This document shows, piece by piece, positions 1-9,561 of a stretch of 64,000 nt of DNA (the first letter of the stretch is position 1; each line of letters opens with the position of its first letter). Both the position numbers and the translations under genes were made by a program. The notes under the pieces were generated by a model. It was given only the letters and a program-made list of their open reading frames with translations, searched no databases and was not told the origin of the DNA. The stretch comes from Neorhizobium galegae (lineage in GTDB: Bacteria; Pseudomonadota; Alphaproteobacteria; Rhizobiales; Rhizobiaceae), in the NCBI RefSeq assembly GCF_021391675.1, contig NZ_CP090096.1, positions 558,001-622,000 of the forward strand. Direction: 5' to 3'.

Positions 1-2232
1 CGTCGAAGCGGACGGAGGAATAGGCCAGCTGCGCCTGCGGCGTCAGCGACCACTGGCGCGTCAGGGCGATCTTTTGTCCGGCTTCGACGCTGAGGCCATA
101 ACCGAAGCCGTCATTGCTGTCGGCAAGTGTGGATTGGAGGGTCGAGGAGTTGAGGTTGCTGTCATACCAGGTGGCAGCCGCCTGCGTGTCGACGTAGAAG
201 CCGCTATTGCCGTACCAGGTCAAGGTGCCGTCGAAGCCATAGCCTGTCGTATCGATGCTGCCTTTGCCGAAGCGCGAAGAGATATCCGCCGAGGCCGTGT
301 CGAAGTGAAAACTGACGCCGCCGATCAGGGCGCCGGCGGCGCTTTCATGCAGCATTCCGTCGATGCCCGCTTGCATCGTCCAGGTGTCCACATCGTATTC
401 GGTGCCGGTCGTCGACGTTCTCGGATTGAAATGGGCATGCGTGCCGTCGATGCGGGTCCAGATCGCCTTGGCGGGATCGTTCTCCGCTAACCCCTCGTCG
501 ATCGCCCGCCCGCCGTTGCGCTGGCGCAGCGTGCCGAATTCGTTGAGCGTCTGCAGCACGCCGGCATAGCTCTCATAGATAGGAACGCTCGGCGCATATA
601 GCGGTCCAATGGGGGCGCCGACAGGATTAAGCAACGCGGAACGCAGATACCAGTCGCCGTCGGCAGGCGTACTGACGCCGCCCTGGTAGAGCCGATAGGC
701 ATATGCACCAGCGACCACGGCCTGATCGCCCTCGAACACATAGCTGCCGAGCAGCGAAAAAGTGCCGCCGGACACGCCTCCGACATCGACGATCTTGATG
801 CCCTCGGCGGTTTGCGCGCCACCGCCGCCGAGATTGATGACCGTGACGTTCGTCGTGCCCGCGGTATTGCCCGTCACCACGAGGAGGTCGGTCGGCGAGG
901 CATCCCCACCGAGCACGGCCTCGACTTCGAGCGTGCCGCCCGTGCCGGTATAGTTGCCGGCGATGGTCAGCGTGCCGATCGAATTGCCGGGCGCTATCGT
1001 GCCGGCATTGGTCACATCGCCGAAGATCGTGCCGGTGCCGCCGAGAATGCCGGCCCCCGAGGTCGCGACCGGGCTGGTGATCGAGCCGTTGACGGCCAGC
1101 CGGCCGCCGCTCACCGTCGTCGCGCCGGTATAGGTGTTGACGCCCGAAAGCGTCTGGCTGCCGCCGGTGACGGTCAATCCGCCCGTGCCGCCGATGACGC
1201 CGGCGAACGTGTCGTTGGCATTGGTGATCGTCAAGGTTTGAGCGCCAAGCAGCACGGTGCCGCCGCCGGCCAGGCTCTGGATGGCCGGAGCCGTGGCTGC
1301 CGAAACGTTAAAGGCGCCGTCTGCGACAACCCGGCTGGAATTGGCGACGGCGCCAGCGCCGGTCAGGGCGAGGCTGCTGCCGAAGTCGATCTGGGTCTCG
1401 CCTGAGTAGATGCTGTTTGCCTGCAGGTTGAAAATGCCGCCACCGGTGACGGTGAGGCCGCCAACGCCACTGAAGCCGGACGCGGCATCCGTTGCCACGG
1501 CAAAGCCGTTGGTGTCGATCGTCAGCCCGCCCGCGAGCAGGTTGAGCTCGGTGCCGGTAAATCCGTTGATGAAGGTCGCATTAGCGGCAGTCGCGCGCAG
1601 AATGCTGTCGTCGAAATTGGCCTGACTTGCGCCGGCACCGCCCCGAAAGGATTGGGTCTGCAGTATCCCGCCGCTGCTGATATTGAGTGTGCCGGAAGAG
1701 CCGGCGATGTTACCTAGGACTGTGGTGACCGCGTTGAATTGCCCGCCATTCCCAATGTTGAGGATGCCCCTACTAAGAAATCCGATATAAAAAGTGCCTG
1801 TTGCAGTCCATTGTGATCCTGGTCCGGTGATGGTGGCGATACCGGTGGTTCCCCCTGCTCCGCCCAGCCGGGAAGTACCAGTGCTAGTCAGGGTGCTGCC
1901 ATTCTGGATCGTCAGGATGCCGGGCACTGGTCCCCCCTGTCCAACGGTTACCGTCCCGACCGTAACGTTGGCCGGCCCTGTGACGCCGAGGACGACGGGT
2001 GTAACCCCGGGTGCCCCCCGGTGCTGATGTTGGCGACCTGGCCAACGCCGGGCGCACTGCCGCCTGCCCAGTTGCTCCCGTCCGTCCAGTCACTGCTCGT
2101 CAATCCGTGCCAGTCAACGGCGTGGGCCGCAACCGGCATTGCGAAGCAGAAGCCCAACAGCAACGCCGCCCCGCAGACCCCCGAAAGTAGCGTCTGTTTC
2201 CTGGTCCCGTGAAACCGACAGCCAGTCCGCAT
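1..2232 (-). CDS. Autotransporter outer-membrane protein, frameshifted and cut by the window edge
   Basis: The start at 2232 gives a long signal peptide (hydrophobic core GAALLLGFCF, cleavage after AAHA), then a glycine/threonine-rich passenger. From about 2013 the same protein continues in another minus frame, which I translated without a stop to position 1. The switch lies at a run of six C (plus strand) at 2014-2019; one more base would restore the frame. The passenger has autotransporter beta-strand repeats (LSGVNTYTGATTVSGG near 1110-1160) and a pertactin-like linker (YAYRLYQGG near 690-710). From about 475 to 1 it reads as the beta-barrel (for example LTPQAQLAYSS). About 100 barrel residues should lie outside the window. 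It is secreted by type V secretion and surface-exposed. It is either a pseudogene, a phase-variable gene, or intact with a sequencing error. Confidence 0.85.
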
Positions 2233-2669
2233 AATGTAGCCCCCGTAAAATGCTCTTTGAGATTGATTTCGAAAAATTTGAGCAAGATTCGCAATTGGCT
2301 TGATAAGAACTGACGAATGTTAAAAAAACATGACCGACCCCTGAAAATCGGGGGGCTAAAGGTAGGGCGTTGATGTTGAAGTTGCGGTAAGGTCTTTGCC
2401 TATCGGCCTAGATAAACCAGATCATCCGCATGCTCGAGAATGACGAAGCTCCGATCGCTGTCGGCGGGGTACAGAAAAGAGTTTTTTGGGCTTTCCGCCG
2501 GAAGACGAGGTAGATATCGCGGCGTCCGGCCTAAGCTCGGGACCCGCTGTCGAGCATAGCAAGGCTACGGCGCGGCGATGCGGATTGCCGGGGAAAGCGT
2601 GGCGCATCGACGGCCACGGCGAAAGCGGCCGGACCTGACGGCCGGCCGCTTCGGATTTCGTCGCGGTGA
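2233..2669. other. Intergenic region between autotransporter and lactonase
   Basis: It contains the 5' flank of the autotransporter (AT-rich around 2240-2340) and a terminator-like hairpin at 2623-2651. A minus-strand frame is open from about 2540 to a stop near 2403 and ends ILEHADDLVYLGR. It has no start codon and reads like the tail of a lost gene, but I do not recognise it. Confidence 0.4.
2623..2651 (-). terminator. Hairpin downstream of the lactonase gene
   Basis: Ten-base arms AAGCGGCCGG and CCGGCCGCTT enclose a 9-base loop, about 20 bases past the stop of the minus-strand lactonase gene. The T-tract is short (TTT), so termination may be partial. Confidence 0.5.
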
Positions 2670-3710
2670 TTAAACGGCGCCGCGGGTTTCCACGTAGATC
2701 GCGTAGACCGAGTGGCTGCTCGCCATATAGAGGCGGTTCTTCTTCGGGCCGCCGAAGACAAGGTTCGGGCACCGCTCCGGAAGCTTGATGAAGCCGATCG
2801 CCTTGCCGGCCGGGTTGAATATCTTGACGCCGTTCAGATCCTCGGGCTTGGCCCCTGCAGCGCCGTTCGATCCCCAGCCGCACCAGAGATTGCCATCGAC
2901 GTCGATCTTGAAGCCATCGAGGCCGCCGTTGTCGTCGGCCGTTACCAGCGCCGTCTTGTTCGAAAGCCTCACGCCGTCTGCGCCGACATCGTAGCTCCAG
3001 ATGATGCGGAATGGCGATGCGCGGCCTTCAACGACGTAGAGCTTCTTTTCATCCGGCGAAAATGCGAGGCCGTTCGGGCCTTTGAGCTCGTCGGTGACGA
3101 GGCCAAGCTTGCCGTCCGGCGATATGCGATAGACAGAGTGCGGCAGCTCCGCCGTGGCCTTGTCGCCCTCCCACTCGCCGGCGATGCCGAAGGGCGGGTC
3201 GGTGAACCAGATGGAGCCGTCCGACTTGCAGACGATATCGTTCGGGGAGTTGAGCTTCTTGCCGTTGTAGTTGTCTGCGAGCACGGTGATCGACCCGTCA
3301 TATTCGGTGCGGGTGACCCGACGTGTCAGATGTTCGCAGGAAAGCAATCGGCCCTGACGGTCGCGGGCGTGGCCGTTGGCATAGTTGGCGTTGGCGTTGT
3401 AGACGCTCCAGCTCTCGTTGGCTTCGTCATAGCGCATGACCCGATTGTTCGGAATGTCGCTGACAAGCAGATAACGCCCGTCGCCGAACCAGACCGGACC
3501 TTCCAGCCAGCGAGCGCCGGTTGCGACCTGTTCGAGCGAGCTGCTGGCGACACGATATTTCGCAAAGCTCGGATCGAGGATTTGGATGGCCGGATCGGGA
3601 TAGATGGGGCTCGGCGTAAAGCCGATCGCTTGCGCGGATGCCGTTTTCGGGAAGGCGGTTGCCAGGGCGGCCGCTGAAAGCGTCATGATGTTGCGGCGTG
3701 AAAAATTCAC
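2670..3710 (-). CDS. SMP-30/gluconolactonase/LRE family protein, Tat-exported
   Basis: This 346-residue protein opens with a twin-arginine signal (SRRNIMTL, cleavage near ASAQA), so it should be folded before export to the periplasm. The rest is a six-bladed propeller of the SMP-30 family. Visible elements are WLEGPVWFGDGRYLLVSDI, NSPNDIVCKSDGSIWFTDPP, GPNGLAFSPDEKKLYVVE and DGFKIDVDGNLWCGW, which supply the metal-binding Glu, Asn and Asp positions. The family hydrolyses sugar lactones or related esters with a divalent metal; the substrate here is unknown. It stands alone, is followed by a hairpin, and diverges from the chemoreceptor gene. A second, non-exported member lies at 38749-39642. 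Confidence 0.88.
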   Translation of the reverse strand: MNFSRRNIMTLSAAALATAFPKTASAQAIGFTPSPIYPDPAIQILDPSFAKYRVASSSLEQVATGARWLEGPVWFGDGRYLLVSDIPNNRVMRYDEANESWSVYNANANYANGHARDRQGRLLSCEHLTRRVTRTEYDGSITVLADNYNGKKLNSPNDIVCKSDGSIWFTDPPFGIAGEWEGDKATAELPHSVYRISPDGKLGLVTDELKGPNGLAFSPDEKKLYVVEGRASPFRIIWSYDVGADGVRLSNKTALVTADDNGGLDGFKIDVDGNLWCGWGSNGAAGAKPEDLNGVKIFNPAGKAIGFIKLPERCPNLVFGGPKKNRLYMASSHSVYAIYVETRGAV

Positions 3711-4058
3711 GTTGAAATCCTTCGATTATGGATAGTTGATTTCATATCAATTTGCCCGGTTTGACGGGGAACCGAGACCACGGTCCGCCTCACAGTTAAA
3801 GGCAGTCCATTGTGCGTCGCAACAAACAAGATTGCTTTCTGCCGCCTTTGGTTAAGCAGTGGTGTAATCCTCCCGGGAGGTCCGGATGAACATTTGACGC
3901 GCTGCGGCAAGAGTAAGATTTTATTATGAAAAAGCGCTTATGAAAAACGAAGGATCAAGTTCGATCACCATGCGCATGATGTGCACCGTCCGGCACGGCT
4001 CCGGCATTTTTCACTTTTTGATGCTCTGTCGCTCTCTCAGCGTTTTTCGAGGTATCTG
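3711..4058. other. Divergent intergenic region, lactonase and chemoreceptor
   Basis: It must contain both promoters. It is AT-richer between 3890 and 3960, but I found no convincing -35/-10 pair, operator or remnant. The only clear element is the ribosome-binding site GAGG at 4049-4052 for the chemoreceptor. Confidence 0.4.
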
Positions 4059-5981
4059 ATGCTCAAGAATTTAAAGATTAAGACAAAATTTCTCATGGCG
4101 ATTGCCATCCTCGCGGTCATTTCCCTTGCAGGCCTGATGTATGTCACCAGCAGGTTCAGCGCCGCCAACGAGGCTTATTCCGGCTTCCTGCAGAAGGAAA
4201 GCAATGCGGCGACCTTCGGACCCCGCGGCGCTGCCGGCATGTGGACCTCGACGACATGGCTGAGCCGCGCGCTGGCCCAGGACCCGGCAAGCGCGGCTTT
4301 CCAGGATCTTTCCGGCCGGTTTTCCAAGGAATTTGCGGGCGCCCGTGACCGGTTGACCCAGATCCCGGCGCTGGTGCCGAGCCGCAAGGCTGCGATCGAC
4401 GAACTGCTTGCCGGTGCAGACGCACTGAAGGCGGTCGGCGACGATCTTCTCAAGGCCCATACCGCAGGCGAGCAGGAAAAAGTCCGCGCGCTCTCCGCCA
4501 AGCTCGACCAGGCGATCGTCGATCTTTCGCCGAAATTCGGCGCCAACAACGGCGCCATGGCCGAAATCCTCAACAACGGCGCCAAGACGTTGAGCCAATC
4601 GGTCTCCAGCACGATCACCTATGCGATCTGCGGCATGCTTCTAGGCATCGCGATCGCGGCCGTGCTGTCCATGACAATAGCCCATAAGGGCATCACCGCG
4701 CCGATGGCCCGCCTGCGTGAGCGTATGGCTTCGCTGGCTGCCAGTCAGACGGAAGCCGCCATCGACGGCCTCGACCGCAAGGACGAAATCGGCGAGATGG
4801 CCAAGGCCGTTGCGATCTTCCGCGACAACGCGCTGGAGCGCACACGCCTGGAACGGGAAGCCGAAGACAATCGCGGCCTGTCCGAGCGCGAGCGCATGGA
4901 GCGCGAAACCCAGAAGACGCGCGAAGCCGCCGAGATCAAGTTCGCCGTCGACAATCTGGCGGAAGGCCTTAGCCATCTGTCCGATGGTAATGTGTCCTAT
5001 CGCATCGAAAAGCAGTTCACCGCGACGCTGGACGGTGTCCGCAACGATTTCAACGCCTCGGCTACCAAGCTGCAGACGGCCCTGGAGCAGGTGGCAGAGA
5101 ATGCCCGCAGCATCCAGGCCGGCTCGGCGGAGATCAAGGCAGCCGCCGATGATCTGGCCAAGCGCACCGAACAGCAGGCCGCTTCCGTCGAGGAAACCGC
5201 CGCGGCTCTCGAAGAAATCACCACCACCGTCAAGGACGCCACGAAGCGCGCTCAGGAGGCCGGCGCGCTGGTTGCCCGCACCCGCAGCGGCGCGGAAAAC
5301 TCCGGCGAGGTCGTCCAGCGCGCCGTCAAGGCGATGGAACAGATCGAGAAGTCCTCGGGCGAGATTTCCAACATCATTGGCGTCATCGACGATATCGCCT
5401 TCCAGACCAATCTTCTGGCATTGAACGCCGGCGTCGAAGCGGCCCGGGCGGGCGATGCCGGCAAGGGCTTTGCCGTCGTCGCTCAGGAAGTGCGCGAACT
5501 CGCCCAGCGTTCCGCCAAGGCCGCCAAGGAGATCAAGGCGCTGATCACGACGTCCAACGAGCAGGTCAATGCCGGGGTGCAGCTGGTGGGCCAGACCGGA
5601 CAGGCGCTGGTAACGATCGTTTCGGAAGTGCAGGAGATCAACCGGCACGTGAACGCGATCGTGGAGTCAGCCCAGGAACAGTCTTCGGGTCTTCAGCAGA
5701 TCAACACGGCCGTCAACCAGATGGACCAGGATACCCAGAAGAATGCCGCGATGGTCGAGGAATCGACCGCCGCAAGCCATGGTCTCGCCCGGGATGCGGC
5801 ATCGCTCAACGAACTGCTGGCCCAGTTCAAGCTGCCCGGTCAGCGCCACGTTCCGCGTCCGGCCGATCGCCGCGACACGCCGGCTGCCTCGCCGGCCCGC
5901 AATCTGGCCCGCAAGGTTGCCACTGCCTTCTCCGGCGGCTCCGCGGCCGCTGCGGTCAACAACGATTGGCAGGAGTTCTAG
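4059..5981 (+). CDS. Methyl-accepting chemotaxis protein
   Basis: I chose the start at 4059 (MLKNLKIKTKF) because GAGG lies six bases upstream and it puts the first membrane segment at residues 10-30; an upstream in-frame start at 3981 has no such site. The 640 residues give TM1, a periplasmic helical sensor of about 155 residues, TM2 (about 187-208), HAMP (about 210-262) and a signalling domain. Its conserved hairpin tip (DDIAFQTNLLALNAGVEAA) is near residue 445. The protein ends NDWQEF, a W-x-x-F tail like the CheR/CheB-docking pentapeptide NWETF of enteric receptors. The ligand is unknown. It is convergent with the regulator at 6014. Confidence 0.93.
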   Translation: MLKNLKIKTKFLMAIAILAVISLAGLMYVTSRFSAANEAYSGFLQKESNAATFGPRGAAGMWTSTTWLSRALAQDPASAAFQDLSGRFSKEFAGARDRLTQIPALVPSRKAAIDELLAGADALKAVGDDLLKAHTAGEQEKVRALSAKLDQAIVDLSPKFGANNGAMAEILNNGAKTLSQSVSSTITYAICGMLLGIAIAAVLSMTIAHKGITAPMARLRERMASLAASQTEAAIDGLDRKDEIGEMAKAVAIFRDNALERTRLEREAEDNRGLSERERMERETQKTREAAEIKFAVDNLAEGLSHLSDGNVSYRIEKQFTATLDGVRNDFNASATKLQTALEQVAENARSIQAGSAEIKAAADDLAKRTEQQAASVEETAAALEEITTTVKDATKRAQEAGALVARTRSGAENSGEVVQRAVKAMEQIEKSSGEISNIIGVIDDIAFQTNLLALNAGVEAARAGDAGKGFAVVAQEVRELAQRSAKAAKEIKALITTSNEQVNAGVQLVGQTGQALVTIVSEVQEINRHVNAIVESAQEQSSGLQQINTAVNQMDQDTQKNAAMVEESTAASHGLARDAASLNELLAQFKLPGQRHVPRPADRRDTPAASPARNLARKVATAFSGGSAAAAVNNDWQEF

Positions 5982-6013
5982 GCGCGTCTTTGACGGGCTA
6001 TCTGCGTCCGAGG

Positions 6014-6946
6014 TTATTTGTATCCACGCCTGAGCGCCTGCGGGGGCTGTCCCAAGCTTCTCAGGAACGCCCGCCGCATTCGCCCGGCGTCGCCGAAACC
6101 GGCGGCCTCGGCAATGTGTTCGAGCGGCGCGTGGCTGGTCTCGACCGCCATCCGCGCCGTTTCGAGCCGCAGGCGCTCCACGGCCTTGGCGGGTGTCGTG
6201 CCGGTTTCGGCTGTAAACGCCCTGGCAAAGTTGCGCGGGCTCATCGCCGCCTGGTCGGCCAGGCGCTCGACGGTCAGCCGCTCGGCCAGATGCTCGCGCA
6301 TCCAGCCGATCAGGGCCGAGAACCTGCCGGTGTGTCCTCCAAGGTCGACAAGCGCCGAGAACTGCGACTGGCCACCGGGCCGGCGCTGATGAACGACGAG
6401 CTGCTGTGCCGCCCTTCGCGCAATATCCGGCCCCAGATCATCTTCTATGAGAGCAAGTGCCAGGTCGATACCGGCGGAAATGCCGGCCGAAGTCCAGACA
6501 TGGCCGTCCTGGACATAGATGCGTTCGGCGTGCATTTCTATGTTGGGATAGCGGCGGGAAAAATCGTGCGAACTGTTCCAATGGGTGGTGGCGCGTCGCC
6601 CGTCGAGCAGCCCCGCTTCGGCGAGCAGATAGGCCCCGGAACAAACGCTCGTCACGCGCCTTGCGTCCGTGCGTTTCAGCCATTCGAGAATTTCGCGCAC
6701 CGCCTCCATGGAGCGGATGATCTCGCCGCCCGAGACCATCACCGTGTCGAACGGCCCATCCGCGAGCGGGGCTGCCGACAGTTTGAGGCCCGACGAGCTC
6801 TCGATCTCGCCACCGCCCGGCGCCATCAGGATCAGGTCGTAACTGCCCGGCAGGAATCGCTCCGCCATCTCGAAAGCCGACGTCGGCCCGGCCGCATCGA
6901 GAAGCTGGAAACCTGGATGCACCACGAGAGCAATCGTGCGAGCCAT
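6014..6946 (-). CDS. GlxA-family transcriptional regulator (DJ-1/PfpI plus AraC helix-turn-helix)
   Basis: The 310-residue protein has an N-terminal DJ-1/PfpI domain of about 190 residues. The nucleophile-elbow cysteine is in SVCSGAYLLAEAGLLDGR and is followed by ATTHW. A C-terminal AraC-type DNA-binding domain follows (LADQAAMSPRNFARAFTAET, then EAAGFGDAGRMRRAF). This layout is the GlxA/FtrA type, in which the first domain is thought to sense a small ligand. It is transcribed away from the DJ-1/PfpI gene at 7042, whose domain is clearly related, so regulation of that gene is likely but not shown. Confidence 0.9.
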   Translation of the reverse strand: MARTIALVVHPGFQLLDAAGPTSAFEMAERFLPGSYDLILMAPGGGEIESSSGLKLSAAPLADGPFDTVMVSGGEIIRSMEAVREILEWLKRTDARRVTSVCSGAYLLAEAGLLDGRRATTHWNSSHDFSRRYPNIEMHAERIYVQDGHVWTSAGISAGIDLALALIEDDLGPDIARRAAQQLVVHQRRPGGQSQFSALVDLGGHTGRFSALIGWMREHLAERLTVERLADQAAMSPRNFARAFTAETGTTPAKAVERLRLETARMAVETSHAPLEHIAEAAGFGDAGRMRRAFLRSLGQPPQALRRGYK

Positions 6947-7041
6947 GGCAGTTTTTGCCCGATTAATGTCATTTCAGTCAGACGATAGCAGCGGTAACTT
7001 TGCCTGCAAACAGAGGCAACCGATCGATCGGCGAAACTGTC

Positions 7042-8205
7042 ATGAAGTGGCGCTTTGTTCTTGCGGGCGGGTTGGGGCTTGCTGCGGTCTTCCTGGTGGT
7101 CGCCGGGGGCTGGATAGTCTCCCTGCCGTCCGGCTCGTCGGGCGGCGAAGCCAAACCTATTCCTGGCCCTATCCCCGGCGAGGAGACACGCGCCACGGTC
7201 GAGGCCTTGAAGCCGCCCAAACGTGCCCGTCCCGTGATCGCCATCGTCGGCATCAACGACGGTACGGAGATCACCGACTACCTGATGCCCTACGGCATCC
7301 TGCGCCGCGCCGATGTGGCCGACGTGGTCGCATTGTCGACGCAGCCCGGGCCGATGGTGCTCTATCCGGCTTTGAAGGTCGAGCCGCAGGCGACGATCGC
7401 GGATTTCGACAGGCAGCATCCGGAAGGCGCCGATTACGTCATCGTCCCCGCCATGGTACGCGAGGATGATCCGGCAGCGTTGGGCTGGATCAGGAGCCAG
7501 GCCGATAAAGGTGCGATGATCATCGGCGTCTGCGTCGGTGCCAAGGTGGTTGCGGCGACCGGCCTTCTCGACGGGCGAAAAGCCACGACCCACTGGTATT
7601 CGCTGGACGCCATGCTGGAGGAACATCCTTCCATCCGCCATGTCGCCGACCGCCGCTTCCTCGTCGACGGTCGCGTTGCGACGACGACGGGCATCAGCGC
7701 CTCCATGCCGATGTCGCTGACGCTGATCGAGGCGATCGCGGGCCGGGAGAAAGCTCAGGCTGTCGCGGCCGGTCTGGGGGTCGCGGATTGGGATGCGCGA
7801 CACGACAGCGGCGCCTTCGCGTTCACGCGGCCCTTCGCATTGACGGCAATCGGCAACTCGCTCGCCTTCTGGAGCCGGGAAACGCTCGGCATCGAGCTGT
7901 CTCAAGGCGTGGACGAAGTTTCGCTGGCTCTCGTCGCGGATGCCTGGTCGCGCACCTACCGCTCGCGTGTGATGACCTTCGCAGCCGGCGCGGATGCGGT
8001 GGAGAGCCGCGCCGGTATCCGCATCGTTCCCGACCAGGTGAACGCGAGCGCTTCGACGATGCGCGTGCCCGGAGCGCCGCTTGCCCGCAAACCGGCGGAC
8101 GCGCTGGATGAGACGCTCAAGGCCATCGGCGAGCGCTATCGGGAAAACACGGCCGATTTCGTCGCCATGCAGCTCGAATACAGGAGACGCGTGACGCCGC
8201 GGTAG
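7042..8205 (+). CDS. DJ-1/PfpI family protein with N-terminal membrane anchor
   Basis: I placed the start at ATG 7042 (MKWRFVLAGGLGLAAVFLVV); a TTG at 7000 is possible. One hydrophobic segment (about residues 5-25) is followed by a Pro-rich linker and a DJ-1/PfpI domain at about 60-250. The elbow GVCVGAKVVAATGLLDGRK and ATTHWYSLD match the divergently transcribed GlxA regulator. About 130 further residues have no motif I recognise. The domain is predicted to lie outside the cytoplasmic membrane, unusual for this mostly cytosolic fold. The product is 387 residues. Function unknown; annotated relatives are often called DJ-1/PfpI or ThiJ-like. Confidence 0.82.
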   Translation: MKWRFVLAGGLGLAAVFLVVAGGWIVSLPSGSSGGEAKPIPGPIPGEETRATVEALKPPKRARPVIAIVGINDGTEITDYLMPYGILRRADVADVVALSTQPGPMVLYPALKVEPQATIADFDRQHPEGADYVIVPAMVREDDPAALGWIRSQADKGAMIIGVCVGAKVVAATGLLDGRKATTHWYSLDAMLEEHPSIRHVADRRFLVDGRVATTTGISASMPMSLTLIEAIAGREKAQAVAAGLGVADWDARHDSGAFAFTRPFALTAIGNSLAFWSRETLGIELSQGVDEVSLALVADAWSRTYRSRVMTFAAGADAVESRAGIRIVPDQVNASASTMRVPGAPLARKPADALDETLKAIGERYRENTADFVAMQLEYRRRVTPR

Positions 8206-8258
8206 ATGGTCGCGGTCTGCGGTTTTCCGCGTCTAGAAACGGGAGGAAGGGACCAGTC

Positions 8259-8426
8259 ATGAAGGCACTCATCGCAGGCGCCGGCATCGGCGGATTGACG
8301 ACCGCACTTCACCTTCACGAGGCCGGGATCGAGGTCGAGATCTTTCGTCGGTATCTGCTTCGCTCTAAAGAGCATGGTCGCTGCTTCAGATCTCTTCAAG
8401 GCCAGGCTATAGTCCTATCCTGGTGA
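8259..8426 (+). pseudogene. 5' fragment of an FAD-dependent monooxygenase
   Basis: A good ribosome-binding site (GGGAGGAAGGG) leads into ATG 8259 and MKALIAGAGIGGLTTALHLH, the classic N-terminal dinucleotide-binding fold of salicylate hydroxylase-like flavoproteins. Similarity stops after about 30 residues (EVEIFR, near 8348). The frame then runs through unrelated sequence to a stop at 8424-8426, inside the 3' end of the LysR gene on the other strand. The remaining roughly 350 residues are missing, so this is the stump of a deleted gene. Confidence 0.75.
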
Positions 8427-9317
8427 TTTTGTGCAAAGTGCTTCCAGTTCCTTGGCGAATGACATCACCACGGGCCGCAAGACGCTCCGGCGCCGGTAGG
8501 CTATGCCGATATTGCGGGTCCACGTCCGGCTGTCGAGTTTAAGGGCCACGAACTGCGCGTCGCGTCCCTGTACGAACACGCTTGTTCGGGTGAGATAGCT
8601 GAGCCATTTCGAGCCGGCGATCATCGACATCTGGAAAGTTGATGAGGTTGTTTCGCAGATCGCAAGGGGGCGGGGAAGCTGCGCGGCAGCAAACAGAGAC
8701 TCGAGCGCCAACCGGTCCGGTTCAGGCCGGGCAGGGATCACCCAGCGATATTCTATCAGGTCGGCAAGGCTCACTTTGGGGAGCTTCACCAACTCATGAT
8801 CGCGGTCAGCAACGATGTCGACCGGAATTTCAAGCAAATTGAGAAATTCGATCTCTTCGGAAATATCTTTTGGCCGGGCCATCACGGCAATGTCGATGGC
8901 GCCATTGAGCAGGGAAGCATAAAGCGCTGAGCTGAGCTCCTCGTTGAGTGAAACATCGACTTCCGGTTGGGCTTTGAGAAATCGCTTGATGGCGGTCGGT
9001 ACGATTTCCCGCATTGCCGTTGTGACCGCACCGATGCGTAACCGGCCTCGGCGGGCACCGCGCATGGCGTCCAATTCGTTCCGCGCCTCGTCCGTCAGGG
9101 AGAGCACGAGCTCTCCATATTCGATGAGCCGCAAACCATAGTCAGTTGGTTTGACGCCCCAGGGGCCACGATCCAGGAGACGAACGCCCAACGACTCTTC
9201 CAGTGCGCGAATGCTCTTGCTGAGCGCGGGCTGTGTCACATTCAATCTCTCGGCTGCGACCCCGAAGCTGGCATAACGCGCCACCAGAACCAGATTTCTC
9301 AACTGCCTCAGATCCAC
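8415..9317 (-). CDS. LysR-family transcriptional regulator, locus A
   Basis: This 300-residue protein has the LysR winged helix at residues 1-60 (FGVAAERLNVTQPALSKSIR) and a periplasmic-binding-protein-like effector domain after it (LRIGAVTTAMREIVPTAIKR). It is divergent from the MmgE/PrpD gene at 9562 with about 245 bases between, the usual arrangement for a regulator of the adjoining operon. Its inducer is unknown. Its 3' end overlaps the tail of the flavoprotein remnant. Confidence 0.92.
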   Translation of the reverse strand: MDLRQLRNLVLVARYASFGVAAERLNVTQPALSKSIRALEESLGVRLLDRGPWGVKPTDYGLRLIEYGELVLSLTDEARNELDAMRGARRGRLRIGAVTTAMREIVPTAIKRFLKAQPEVDVSLNEELSSALYASLLNGAIDIAVMARPKDISEEIEFLNLLEIPVDIVADRDHELVKLPKVSLADLIEYRWVIPARPEPDRLALESLFAAAQLPRPLAICETTSSTFQMSMIAGSKWLSYLTRTSVFVQGRDAQFVALKLDSRTWTRNIGIAYRRRSVLRPVVMSFAKELEALCTKSPG

Positions 9318-9561
9318 GGTCTCTCCAATCGCATGTCCAATAACTTCCGGTTATCCAGGTGGCGTTTGGCATGGCCTCTGCTCTCTCAGGCGGCAGTTTC
9401 TCAGCGCTATCGATCTCGCATCGAGAGGCTCAAAGCCCATCCACAGCACTTCTATTATAACTAAAATTCATCATGGCCGACTAGTTAGTTTCTTGCCGAT
9501 ATCCATCCCTTTGGCCATCATCGGCCTCAATAACTGGCAAGAATGCCGGATGGGAACGACG

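Noticed and set aside
74..1405. Plus-strand open frames (138 and 197 residues) across the autotransporter
   Set aside because: They are antisense to a continuous passenger and barrel translation on the minus strand, and consist of Ala/Arg/Gly-rich sequence with no domain.
2712..3677. Plus-strand 321-residue frame
   Set aside because: Antisense to the SMP-30 lactonase, which has a complete motif set and Tat signal.
4641..5648. Minus-strand 335-residue frame
   Set aside because: Antisense to the conserved chemoreceptor signalling domain; arises from strong GC3 bias.
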